In this document: piece after piece, positions 18,654 through 26,779 of the stretch
Numbering within the stretch: the stretch's first letter is position 1
Layout: each line of letters opens with the position of its first letter
Origin: Clostridia bacterium
GTDB lineage: Bacteria > Bacillota > Clostridia > Oscillospirales > Acutalibacteraceae
Length of the DNA stretch: 64,000 bases
NCBI GenBank assembly: GCA_017516315.1
Contig: JAFXDE010000039.1
Coordinates: 1-64,000, forward strand
Direction of reading: 5' to 3'
Translations under genes and position numbers: made by a program
The notes under the pieces: model-generated
Told to the model about the DNA's origin: nothing
Seen by the model: only the letters and a program-made list of their open reading frames with translations
The model's database searches: none

Positions 18654-20345
18654 ATGAAAAAGCTTATATCAGTTCTTCTTGTCGCTGTGATGCTTTTCGC
18701 GGTAGCGGCACCGATGGCTTCGGCTGCAAACGAAAGAACGCCTATCATCTACATACGCGGTAACGGTGACGGCATTTATTATCCCGACGGCACTCTCTGT
18801 GTAGCACAGTTAGAGGAAGTTTCTCTCGGCGGTGATGACGAAGACGGCACCTCCAAGGATGCTATAGTTGAGGCTACTGTGAATATTCTCAAGCCCTTTG
18901 TTTTAGAGGGTATGCTTTTTGATAACTGGGATAATTACGGCAGAGCCATTTATGAGGAAATCAAGCCCCTTTTCCCTGATTCAGACCTTGACGAAAACGG
19001 CAATCCTAAAAAGGGTACAGGTGTTCTTTCATCTACTATGATAAACGGCACCAATATGGCAAACAGCGCATGGTATTACAATGCCAACGGCCATTATGCG
19101 TTCCCTTACGACTGGAGACTTTCTCCCTATGACCATGTGGACAGACTCCACGAATATGTCCTTCAGGTTCTCAGAACAACAGGGCAGGAGCAGGTTTCTA
19201 TGTATGCAAGATGTATGGGCGGCAGTATTCTTATGGCTTATATTGAAAGATACGGTCACCTTGGTCTGATTAAAAATGTAATGTTCTGCGATACACTCTC
19301 CAATGAGGCTACTGTTATTTCGAAGCTTTTCAGCGGTCAGATTGAATTCGATGCAAAGACTATTGAAAGATACGCAGGTCAGCTTGATTTCTGCGGTCAG
19401 ACAGGTGACGGTGTAGGTTTTGCTTTCTCTGAGGTGCTTTATGAGATTGTTTTCAAGACAATGGATTTCTTCAATCAGATAAATGTAACCGATAAGGCTC
19501 TCGATGAGGTCGAGGTGCTTTATGAAAGGCTTTGCAAGGCTCTCATACCGGCTCTCTTACACGCAACAGGTATGGCTACTCAGATAAATTACTGGACAGA
19601 GATAGCTGAAGAGGATATGGATACTGCACTTAACCTTCTTTACGGTGAAGAGGGCTCCGAGCTTCGTACAAAGTATAAAGGCCTTATCGATAAAATTCTC
19701 TATTACAGAGAGTACGTTTCTTCAGACCTTGACGGCTTTTATAAAAAGCTTGATGACTATGGTATTCACTACGGCTTCATAGGCAAATACGGCTTTATGA
19801 ATATGCCTCTTACCGCTGATGCAGACCTTCTTTCCGATGCTCTCGTCAGTCTCACTCACATCACCTACGGTGCTAAAACCGCCCCTGTAGGCGGAACTCT
19901 TTCTGAGGATTATATCGCACAGCGCACAGCAGCAGGCTTCAGCAAATATATTGCTCCCGACAAGCAGGTAGACCTTTCAACGGGTATATCTCCCGATACC
20001 ACATGGATTCTGAAAAATGCTCACCATGATGTGTTTGAATGTCTGGAACAGATTGTCTGGCCGTTCCTTAACGGTACAAAGGAAAATGCAGACACCGTTT
20101 ATGCCCGGACCGGGTATTCACAGTTCCTTGTTTATGATTATGACACCAACACTATGACTAATATGACAGAGGAAAACTGTGCTGAATATGAGTGGATCAC
20201 AGGTGTTGTTGAAAAACCCACCACAGAAACCAGATTGGCTGCATTTATGCGCTTCTTTACAATGCTTATGAATTATATTACTAAGTTTTTAAAGGGCGAG
20301 TTTAGTTTTTCAGACCTTTTAGGCGGCGGTATAACCGTTCACTAA
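18654..20345 (+). CDS. Secreted LCAT-like alpha/beta hydrolase with a Cys nucleophile elbow
   Basis: A 563-aa precursor with a clear signal peptide (cleavage after PMASA, about residue 25) and no lipobox. YDWRLSPYDHVDRL near residue 150 is the hallmark of the lecithin:cholesterol acyltransferase/phospholipid acyltransferase branch of alpha/beta hydrolases. The nucleophile elbow, normally A-H-S-M-G-G, reads ARCMGGS, with Cys187 (codon 19212-19214) where Ser is expected. A likely catalytic His is in NAHHDVFE near residue 455. The C-terminal 45 residues form a hydrophobic amphipathic helix (FFTMLMNYITKFLKG). GTG at 18645 is also in frame but lies in the ribosome site. Probable lipid or ester hydrolase at the cell surface; substrate unknown. 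Confidence 0.78.
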   Translation: MKKLISVLLVAVMLFAVAAPMASAANERTPIIYIRGNGDGIYYPDGTLCVAQLEEVSLGGDDEDGTSKDAIVEATVNILKPFVLEGMLFDNWDNYGRAIYEEIKPLFPDSDLDENGNPKKGTGVLSSTMINGTNMANSAWYYNANGHYAFPYDWRLSPYDHVDRLHEYVLQVLRTTGQEQVSMYARCMGGSILMAYIERYGHLGLIKNVMFCDTLSNEATVISKLFSGQIEFDAKTIERYAGQLDFCGQTGDGVGFAFSEVLYEIVFKTMDFFNQINVTDKALDEVEVLYERLCKALIPALLHATGMATQINYWTEIAEEDMDTALNLLYGEEGSELRTKYKGLIDKILYYREYVSSDLDGFYKKLDDYGIHYGFIGKYGFMNMPLTADADLLSDALVSLTHITYGAKTAPVGGTLSEDYIAQRTAAGFSKYIAPDKQVDLSTGISPDTTWILKNAHHDVFECLEQIVWPFLNGTKENADTVYARTGYSQFLVYDYDTNTMTNMTEENCAEYEWITGVVEKPTTETRLAAFMRFFTMLMNYITKFLKGEFSFSDLLGGGITVH

Positions 20346-20369
20346 TTTAAGCGGCAGCAACACGAAAAA

Positions 20370-20403
20370 AGAGCTCCTTCGTTTTATCGGAGGAGTTTTT
20401 TCA
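20370..20403 (+). terminator. Terminator after the LCAT-like gene
   Basis: CTCCTTCG (20374-20381) pairs imperfectly with CGGAGGAG (20388-20395), followed by TTTTTT. Confidence 0.75.
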
Positions 20404-20446
20404 TATTCACAGTTTTTTCAGCATATATTTCTTCGGGGGGATTGGT

Positions 20447-20713
20447 ATGAAGTATTTACCCGAAGAAAGAGCGAAGGAGCTGGCTCTCTACATAATCGAA
20501 ACGGGCGCTACCGTAAGACAGACAGCCGGGCGCTTCGGTATCAGCAAAAGCACAGTGCATACGGATATAACCGCAAGGCTTATGAAAAGTGAGCCTGACC
20601 TTTATGATAAGGTAAGAGTAGTTCTCGACCTGAATAAGGAGGAGAGACACATAAGAGGCGGAGAGGCGACGAAGGAAAAATTTCTCGCTATGCAAAGAAG
20701 AGAAAAAGAATAA
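20447..20713 (+). CDS. spoIIID: Sporulation transcriptional regulator SpoIIID
   Basis: An 88-aa DNA-binding protein that, in the mother cell, represses and activates many sigma-E and sigma-K genes during endospore formation. The helix-turn-helix VRQTAGRFGISKSTVHTDIT (near residue 23) and the conserved RHIRGGEATKEKF tail match SpoIIID over its full length. GGGGGGA precedes the ATG. It stands alone between the terminator of the hydrolase gene and the promoters of the GH3 operon. I could not identify a sigma-E promoter with confidence. Its presence indicates a spore-forming lineage. Confidence 0.95.
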   Translation: MKYLPEERAKELALYIIETGATVRQTAGRFGISKSTVHTDITARLMKSEPDLYDKVRVVLDLNKEERHIRGGEATKEKFLAMQRREKE

Positions 20714-20768
20714 ATATGGTACTTTTGTTGTTTGAATGTGAATAAACATTAATATTATTCATATATTG

Positions 20769-20797
20769 TTGACAAAACAAGGCTTTTCAAGTAAAAT
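20769..20797 (+). promoter_or_regulatory. Upstream promoter (P1) of the GH3 operon
   Basis: TTGACA (20769-20774), 17-bp spacer, TAAAAT (20792-20797). Confidence 0.7.
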
Positions 20798-20866
20798 GAC
20801 AAATGGAATATTTTCGCTGAGAAAATATTAAAAATTATACTTTTCCTGATCTGGCATCGGACAATA

Positions 20867-20895
20867 TTGACAAAAAAGAAAAAAGATGCTATGAT
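20867..20895 (+). promoter_or_regulatory. Downstream promoter (P2) of the GH3 operon
   Basis: TTGACA (20867-20872), 17-bp spacer, TATGAT (20890-20895), 41 bases before the chosen start codon of the GH3-like gene. Two near-consensus promoters in tandem point to strong or dual control. Confidence 0.68.
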
Positions 20896-20935
20896 TACGA
20901 AAAGTGCTGCAGAAAAATTTTTAAGGAGAGAAAAA

Positions 20936-22609
20936 ATGGCACTTTCAGATCTTGGTGTAAAACTCGGAAAATTCGTTTTTAAAAGCATTGACAGCGTTTC
21001 CCTTAACCCCGGAGAGGTTCAGGAGAAGCTTCTTATGTCTATTCTCGAAAAGAATAAAAATACCGAATACGGTAAGAAAATCGGCTTCGATAAGGTACAC
21101 TCCGTAGAGGATTTCCAGAAAATAGTTCCTCTTACGACCTATGAAGATTATGCGGATTATGTAGACCGTATGATAAATAACGGAGAGAGCAATCTTATGA
21201 TGGCTGCAAAGTGCCACCGTTACTGCTCATCCTCAGGCTCAGTAGGTAAGCCGAAGATTCTTCCCAAATCGGGACGAGACCTTTTCCACATGCAGTCAGT
21301 AGGCTTTGTAGCCACACCGACCTGTGCTTCCATGTGGTTCAATAAGAGAGGCATCAAATTCCCCAAGCAGGTAGGTACCGTAGCTATCGTTCTTACGGGT
21401 CACAAATTGGCTGACGGTAAGATGTGTAACGGCGCCGGACAGGTTCCCTTTACCTATCTTAAGCCTATCTCCAAATTCTTTATGACCACACCCAATGATT
21501 TTATGTATCCCGAAAACGAGGATGCCGTAGACTCTACATATTTCCATCTTCGCTTTGCTCTGGAAAACCGTGATGTTACATATATCGGCTCGATGGTTGT
21601 AACTCTTCTCACCATTATGTTCGAGTTCTTCGAGAAGAATTGGGAAATGGTTTGTAATGACATCGAAAAGGGTACCATCGACCCCTCCATCAAATGTCCT
21701 CCCGAGCTTCGCGCCAAATACGAAAAGAAATTCAAGCCCAATCCCAAAAGAGCTGCTGAAATCCGCAGAGAATGTGAAAAGGGCTTCGACGATCCCATCG
21801 CTCCCAGAGTATGGCCCAAATTTATGTGGTCCTACGGTATGGTAAGCTCCACCTTACAGTTCTATGTTCAGAAGCTCAGACGATATATCGGTGACGCTCC
21901 CATTCACAATATGGGTTATGCCGCCGCTGAAGGCTATATGGGTATGCCCGTAGAGCTTAATGTAAATGACTGCGTTCTTCTTCCTAAATCCGTATTCTTT
22001 GAGTTCATCCCCATCGATGATCCCGAATGTGACAGACTTCTTACGGTAGAAGAGGTAGAAGAGGGTAAGCTTTACGAGCTTGTTATTACCAATAACTCTG
22101 GTCTCTACCGCTATAAGATAGAGGATGTCGTACGAATCACCGGCTTCTATAATAAGGCTCCCAGATTTGAGTTCCTTTACAGAAATAATCTCGCTATGAA
22201 TATCGCAAACGAAAAGACGACCACTCAGATGGTTGACTGGGCGGCGGGTAAGGTACAGGAAAAATTCGGCGTAAGCTTCAAGGGCTACAGCTTCTACGGC
22301 GACACAGAGTCTCCCATCGTTCGCTATATGCTTTTAGCAGAGCCTGAGGGTGAAATTTCTGCCGAAACCGTAGCAGAGATGGAAAAGGCACTCGACGAAT
22401 ATCTCAACGAAAGCAACGAAAAGTACTTCAAGTACCGTCGCTGGAATATGATAGATGCACCTAAGATTCTCCTTCTCAAAAAGGATACTTATGCAGACTA
22501 CAGAGAAATGCTTAAAAAACAGGGCAGAGTCCTTAATCAGATTAAGCCCGTTACAGTTATAAACACTGACGAAAGAAAGGAATTCTTCTTCGCACATGTA
22601 GAAGAATAA
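20936..22609 (+). CDS. GH3 (auxin-responsive GH3-like) acyl-adenylate/amide synthetase
   Basis: A 557-aa soluble enzyme of the GH3 branch of the ANL adenylating superfamily. Known members activate a carboxylic acid with ATP and join it to an amino acid (plant IAA- and jasmonate-amido synthetases). The phosphate-binding motif CSSSGSVGKPK is near residue 98, the YxxxEG motif reads NMGYAAAEGYMG near residue 324, and GLYRYKIEDVVRITGF near residue 390 stands where GLYRYRLGDVV occurs in plant GH3 proteins. The frame is open to 20867, but AAGGAGAG before the ATG at 20936 sets the start. It is followed after 11 bp by a condensation-domain-like acyltransferase, suggesting a two-enzyme conjugation pathway. 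The substrate is unknown. Confidence 0.88.
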   Translation: MALSDLGVKLGKFVFKSIDSVSLNPGEVQEKLLMSILEKNKNTEYGKKIGFDKVHSVEDFQKIVPLTTYEDYADYVDRMINNGESNLMMAAKCHRYCSSSGSVGKPKILPKSGRDLFHMQSVGFVATPTCASMWFNKRGIKFPKQVGTVAIVLTGHKLADGKMCNGAGQVPFTYLKPISKFFMTTPNDFMYPENEDAVDSTYFHLRFALENRDVTYIGSMVVTLLTIMFEFFEKNWEMVCNDIEKGTIDPSIKCPPELRAKYEKKFKPNPKRAAEIRRECEKGFDDPIAPRVWPKFMWSYGMVSSTLQFYVQKLRRYIGDAPIHNMGYAAAEGYMGMPVELNVNDCVLLPKSVFFEFIPIDDPECDRLLTVEEVEEGKLYELVITNNSGLYRYKIEDVVRITGFYNKAPRFEFLYRNNLAMNIANEKTTTQMVDWAAGKVQEKFGVSFKGYSFYGDTESPIVRYMLLAEPEGEISAETVAEMEKALDEYLNESNEKYFKYRRWNMIDAPKILLLKKDTYADYREMLKKQGRVLNQIKPVTVINTDERKEFFFAHVEE

Positions 22610-22620
22610 GGAAAAACACT

Positions 22621-24021
22621 ATGTTCGGAAAGAAAAAGGATGTCTCCGGCTATAAGCTTTACGACCTGTGCAATTCACAGGATGGTATGTATCTTATGTA
22701 CAAATTCAATCTTCAGAAGCAGCAGGTGCAGATTCCCACATCAGTTACTGTCGACCGTGAGCTCGATTTTGACCTTTTACAGAAGGCCTTTGATATGGAA
22801 ATCGAGCGTAACGAAAGCTTCCGTATCCGCTTTACGAAGGTTAAGGGTCAGGTAAAACAGTATTTTATCGAGCCCTTCAAGTATCAGGTAGAGCGCAAGC
22901 ACTTTTCCAGCGTAGAGGAGCAGCAGGCATTTTTCGACGCTGATGCACAGAAGCCCTGTTATTTCCTCAAGGATGAAATTTTCAGGATTTACTTTTTCTC
23001 AACCGACGGCGGTGAAAACGGTGTTTACTCCTGCTTCAGCCATCTCGTAATCGATGCACTCGGTATCGTAGGTTTTTATATGGACCTTTTCCGCGTTTAC
23101 AGAGCGCTTCTTAAGGGTTATGAGATTCCTCCCGTTCTCGACAGCTATGAGGAGTATGTGCAGGAGCAGCTCGTAAAGTGCAGCGATGAGGCAAAGCAGA
23201 AAAAGCATGAGGAATTCTATAAGGAATATTTCCTTAAAAATGGTGAGCCCTACTATGCGGCTGTTCACGGTCATGAGTATCTTGACGAATACCGTAAAAA
23301 GAAAAAGAATCCCGACATAAGAGTTCCGATGGCATATAATCCTATCTATAATAAGTGTGATATGGTTGTAGAGCATATCGGTTCTGAGGATGCGAAGAAA
23401 ATTTTTGACTACTGTCTCGAAAATCAGATTTCTCCCGAAAGCATTTTCGTTATGGGTCTTCGCTCACACTGCTCTGCAGTAAACTACCGTATCGATGATG
23501 TTTCTATGATGACTGTCTGCAGTAAGCGTGCCACGGTAAAGGAAAAGAATATGAGTGGCTGTATGGCAGAGCCTCTTATTTTCCGTTCAAAGCTCAGCGA
23601 GGATTTAACCTTTGCAGAGGCTGTAAAGGAGCTGGTAAGAATCAGAACCTCTCTTTACAGACATCTTGATTTCCCTTACACTAAGGCAAGAGATATGTCT
23701 CTAAAACTCTTTAACTTCGGACCGATTCAGGGTGCAAACGCGCTTATGTATTCCTGGATTCCCGTTCCTGTCGATGACAGCTTCCCCTTTAAATTCCATT
23801 TTAAAACCTATAATCTCGGCAGATACTTTACTCCGATGTACACCATCACTATTCCCACTCCGAGAGATAAGGGCGTAGATGTTTACTATATGTACCGTAC
23901 GAAGCTTTCCACCGAGGCTCAGATAAGACAGATGCACAAGAATTTCCTTAAGACCATTATCGACGGTATCGACAATCCCAATATCACCGTAAAAGAGCTT
24001 CTCGATAATATTTCCGAATAA
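22621..24021 (+). CDS. Condensation-domain/BAHD-like acyltransferase
   Basis: A 466-aa soluble protein with the HxxxD catalytic motif in FSHLVIDALGIVGF (near residue 140), which fits the HHxxxDG motif of NRPS condensation domains, alcohol acyltransferases and phthiocerol acyltransferases. A DFGWG-like motif at the C-terminal side is not obvious; the equivalent region reads FNFGPIQGAN near residue 361. There is no carrier or adenylation domain, so it would act as a stand-alone acyltransferase. It lies 11 bp after the GH3 enzyme and ends at a terminator, so the pair is one transcription unit. It probably transfers or condenses the product activated by the GH3 partner, which is inference. Confidence 0.75.
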   Translation: MFGKKKDVSGYKLYDLCNSQDGMYLMYKFNLQKQQVQIPTSVTVDRELDFDLLQKAFDMEIERNESFRIRFTKVKGQVKQYFIEPFKYQVERKHFSSVEEQQAFFDADAQKPCYFLKDEIFRIYFFSTDGGENGVYSCFSHLVIDALGIVGFYMDLFRVYRALLKGYEIPPVLDSYEEYVQEQLVKCSDEAKQKKHEEFYKEYFLKNGEPYYAAVHGHEYLDEYRKKKKNPDIRVPMAYNPIYNKCDMVVEHIGSEDAKKIFDYCLENQISPESIFVMGLRSHCSAVNYRIDDVSMMTVCSKRATVKEKNMSGCMAEPLIFRSKLSEDLTFAEAVKELVRIRTSLYRHLDFPYTKARDMSLKLFNFGPIQGANALMYSWIPVPVDDSFPFKFHFKTYNLGRYFTPMYTITIPTPRDKGVDVYYMYRTKLSTEAQIRQMHKNFLKTIIDGIDNPNITVKELLDNISE

Positions 24022-24031
24022 AATAACCTGA

Positions 24032-24063
24032 GGACAGCCTGCTTTTTTGAGGCTGTCCTTTTA
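24032..24063 (+). terminator. Terminator of the GH3 operon
   Basis: GGACAGCCT (24032-24040) pairs with AGGCTGTCC (24050-24058), followed by TTTT. Confidence 0.9.
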
Positions 24064-24099
24064 GCTTTCGTTAAGGAAAAAATAATATAATAGGCTGAG

Positions 24100-24128
24100 T
24101 TGATTTTTATGTAGCTTTTTGATAAAAT
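24100..24128 (+). promoter_or_regulatory. Promoter of the YD-repeat lipoprotein
   Basis: TTGATT (24100-24105), 17-bp spacer, TAAAAT (24123-24128), 27 bases before the ATG. Confidence 0.68.
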
Positions 24129-24154
24129 ACATAAAGAAAGGAAGGAAGATAAAA

Positions 24155-25204
24155 ATGAAGAATGTTAAAAGAATAGGTATAACACTTTTATTATGCGCAT
24201 TTATTCTGACGGCCTTTACAGCCTGTCATTCCCATAATCCTCAGTGGAGAATAGATAAGGACAGCCACTGGAAGGAATGCAGCTGCGGAGAAATCACCGA
24301 AAAAGGTGAGCACAGCTTCGAGGGCGATATCTGTACTGTGTGCGGTGCCGAAAGAAAGACGGAAGACGGTGTTCTTACGGATATAGGCGTGTGGAACGAG
24401 TACGGCGACTGGATTCAGTGGGTATATTATGACGAAGAGGGAAATCTTACGGGAGAGTCCTCTGCCGAGTACACCTACGATAAAGAGGGTAATAAGCTTA
24501 CGGATAAGCTTTATGAGGACGGTCAGTTCGTGTCCTCGGGCGAGTATGAATATGACAGCGACGGTATGACCTTTAAAAAATACGAAACCGAGCAGTACGA
24601 GGACGGAAGTAAATGCGTATATGAATATAACGAAAGCGGTGACAACCTCGGCTATGTTCTTTATGACGAAGAGGGAAATGTAGCCGAATCCTACCGTACC
24701 GAATATTTGACCGATGAGGACGGAAATCTTACGGGAGAAAGGGTCTACGAAAACGATACACTTTCTCAGGAGATAAAATACGCTTCCGGTAAAAACGAGG
24801 AGGAGGAATTCCTTTATGCTCAGGAGGTAGCTACCTATTCTGAGGACGGAAGCAGAACGGTCGAAAAGTACGATGAAGAGGGCGAGGTAATTGCCGAGCT
24901 TTCTTATGATGCTGAGGGCAAAAAGCTTTATGAGTACGAGCTGGAATATTTCTTCGACGATGACGGCAATCACATCTCCACTGAAAAAAGAGAGGACGGA
25001 GAGCTTAAGCAGGAGATAATTTACGAGTACGACGATGAGGGTAATCTCACGACGGAAAAAACCTACGAGGGCGACAGACTCATAAAAGAGGTGCAGTACG
25101 CCGAATCGGAATATTTCTACTACGAGGCTAAGGTGATAACCTATAAGGAGGACGGAAGCAAAACCGTAGAGGAATATGACGAGAACGGAGAATTAATCGG
25201 ATAA
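24155..25204 (+). CDS. Lipoprotein with YD-type repeats
   Basis: A 349-aa surface lipoprotein. The signal peptide ends in LTAFTAC, so the Cys at about residue 24 is the lipid anchor. A small Cys-rich segment follows, CSCGEITEKGEH...CTVCGAE, common in secreted Clostridia proteins. The remaining 270 residues are a series of acidic YxYDxxGN units of 20-25 residues, like the YD/RHS or MORN-related repeats found in surface and toxin proteins. Two long units near the C-terminus are near copies (TYSEDGSRTVEKYDEEGEVI and TYKEDGSKTVEEYDENGELI). No enzymatic domain or toxin tip is present. The start is the ATG at 24155 after GGAAGG. Function unknown, possibly adhesion. Confidence 0.82.
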   Translation: MKNVKRIGITLLLCAFILTAFTACHSHNPQWRIDKDSHWKECSCGEITEKGEHSFEGDICTVCGAERKTEDGVLTDIGVWNEYGDWIQWVYYDEEGNLTGESSAEYTYDKEGNKLTDKLYEDGQFVSSGEYEYDSDGMTFKKYETEQYEDGSKCVYEYNESGDNLGYVLYDEEGNVAESYRTEYLTDEDGNLTGERVYENDTLSQEIKYASGKNEEEEFLYAQEVATYSEDGSRTVEKYDEEGEVIAELSYDAEGKKLYEYELEYFFDDDGNHISTEKREDGELKQEIIYEYDDEGNLTTEKTYEGDRLIKEVQYAESEYFYYEAKVITYKEDGSKTVEEYDENGELIG

Positions 25205-25210
25205 AAAAAT

Positions 25211-25254
25211 ACAGCAGAGCTGCGGTGTGGGTAAGCTCTGCTGTGCTTTTTTTA
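25211..25254. terminator. Bidirectional terminator, lipoprotein gene / serine dehydratase gene
   Basis: ACAGCAGAGCT (25211-25221) pairs with AGCTCTGCTGT (25234-25244), with seven T on the plus side and seven T on the minus side. It serves two convergent genes. Confidence 0.92.
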
Positions 25255-25265
25255 TAAGGCTTTTT

Positions 25266-26477
25266 TCAGCAGCCGGGATGCACATAGGTGGCTGCAAGAC
25301 CGCCCTGAGAGGTTTCTCTGTACATAGCGTTAAGGTCCTTACCGGTTTTATACATAGTTTCCACTACGGTGTCAAAGCTTATCTTTCTCGTAGTTGAAAG
25401 GAAGTTGGCAAGGGAAAGAGCATTAATAGCTCTCATAGCCGCTACGGCGTTTCTTTCGATACAGGGAATCTGTACCAGACCGCAGACGGGGTCGCAGGTA
25501 AGACCGAGCATGTGCTCCATCGCTACCTCGGCAGCATATTCTATCTGTCCCAGACCCATACGGAAAAGCTCACAGAGAGCTGCCGCCGCCATAGAGCAGG
25601 CTGTACCGATTTCAGCCTGACAGCCACATTCGGCACCGCTTATGGATGCGTTTGTTTTTACAAGATTACCGATAAGACCGCCTACGGCGAGCGCACGGCA
25701 GACATCGTCATCGGAAAAGCCTTTTTTATCCTGCATATATTTGAGAACGCTGGGAAGCACCGCACAGGCACCGCAGGTAGGAGCCGTCACGATTACTCCG
25801 CCGCCTGCATTCTGCTCGCTTACGGCGAAGGCATAAGCGCAGACCAGACGGTTTTCTCTCGTTATGTCGCTTTCGTCGATGTGGCTCTGATTAAAAAGGA
25901 ACTGAGCCTTTCTTTCTACATTAAGGCCGCCGTCGAGAATTCCGCGGGTGGAAAGACCCTCATTAATGGCGTTTTTCATCGCCAGCCATATTTCGTGAAG
26001 GTAGTGCCATATATCCTCGCCCTCACATTCCTCCACATAATCGGAAAGGCGCATATTATGAGCACGGCAGTAGTCTACTATCTGTCCGAGAGTGCGCAGG
26101 GGATAAACATCCTCCTCGTCAAGCTCGGGCTTTCCTTCGATTACGATAGCTCCGCCGCCGACAGACATTATTCTTTCCTTGGCGATTTCCTTACCGCTCT
26201 TATGGGCGAAAAATTCCATAGTGTTTTCATGGGGCAGATTTTCGGTTTCTACGCTTCCGAAGACAAGATCTACATCGCAGTCTTCGAATACATCGAGAAT
26301 AGCCTCGTCAGTCTTATGTCCCTTGCCTGTACCGGAAAGGGAGCCGTAAAGGATAACCTTGTAGCTGTCTGCGTCGGCATAGTTGCTTCGGAAATATCTT
26401 GCCGCCTTATCGGGTCCCATGGTGTGGGAGGAGGAGGGACCTCTGCCTATTTTATATAAATATCTGAGACTTTTCAC
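25266..26477 (-). CDS. L-serine dehydratase, iron-sulfur dependent, single chain
   Basis: Deaminates L-serine to pyruvate and ammonia. The 403-aa chain fuses the SdaAB-like beta part (GPSSSHTMGP near residue 13) with the catalytic alpha part. Cluster cysteines are in APTCGACAVLP (near residue 235), SGAECGCQAE and LTCDPVCGLVQIPCIERN (near residue 330), which would hold the oxygen-sensitive [4Fe-4S] cluster. It starts with GTG at 26477, well spaced from AAGGAG. The 58-aa Cys-rich gene ends 12 bp upstream and shares its promoter. The product 2-aminoacrylate is a RidA substrate, and a RidA gene is present at 4.5 kb. A bidirectional terminator follows. Confidence 0.93.
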   Translation of the reverse strand: MKSLRYLYKIGRGPSSSHTMGPDKAARYFRSNYADADSYKVILYGSLSGTGKGHKTDEAILDVFEDCDVDLVFGSVETENLPHENTMEFFAHKSGKEIAKERIMSVGGGAIVIEGKPELDEEDVYPLRTLGQIVDYCRAHNMRLSDYVEECEGEDIWHYLHEIWLAMKNAINEGLSTRGILDGGLNVERKAQFLFNQSHIDESDITRENRLVCAYAFAVSEQNAGGGVIVTAPTCGACAVLPSVLKYMQDKKGFSDDDVCRALAVGGLIGNLVKTNASISGAECGCQAEIGTACSMAAAALCELFRMGLGQIEYAAEVAMEHMLGLTCDPVCGLVQIPCIERNAVAAMRAINALSLANFLSTTRKISFDTVVETMYKTGKDLNAMYRETSQGGLAATYVHPGC

Positions 26478-26489
26478 TTTCTTTTCTCC

Positions 26490-26666
26490 TTAGTTTTGTT
26501 TCTGTACTACCTTATATTCATCGTAGGGTGTAAAGTAATGACAGCTGTCCATATTACCGCTGACATACTTCTCCATTTCATCCTCGTCGAGGTTTACGGA
26601 GCAGTAGTATTCGTCATATTCCTCGTCGTAGTTATAATAAGCACACTGTTCACAGCAAAGACTCAT
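26490..26666 (-). CDS. 58-aa cysteine-rich protein, DUF6472-like
   Basis: A short gene of 59 codons. The protein opens MSLCCEQCAYYNYDEEYDEY, then carries one Cys, an acidic LDEDEMEKY and a late CHYF, which matches my recollection of the DUF6472 family in Clostridia. The cysteines could bind a metal. AGAGGGTG precedes the ATG, and a TTGATA/TATAAT promoter lies 24 bases upstream of it. It is followed by the serine dehydratase gene after 12 bp, which suggests cotranscription and perhaps a metal- or cluster-related role. Function unknown. Confidence 0.75.
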   Translation of the reverse strand: MSLCCEQCAYYNYDEEYDEYYCSVNLDEDEMEKYVSGNMDSCHYFTPYDEYKVVQKQN

Positions 26667-26689
26667 TTTTACACCCTCTTTCTTTAGTT

Positions 26690-26718
26690 ATTATAAACCT
26701 GTAAGGAAAAATTATCAA
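26690..26718 (-). promoter_or_regulatory. Promoter of the DUF6472-like/serine dehydratase operon
   Basis: Minus-strand TTGATA (26713-26718), 17-bp spacer, TATAAT (26690-26695). Confidence 0.75.
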
Positions 26719-26779
26719 GAGGTATTTTCAGTGCGCGCCGTCTCAGTCTGTAAAAATTTATGCAGATGTATACTAAGGG

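Noticed and set aside
25512..26459. 315-aa plus-strand frame opposite the serine dehydratase gene
   Set aside because: It mirrors the codon bias of the real gene on the other strand and has no ribosome site or family match.
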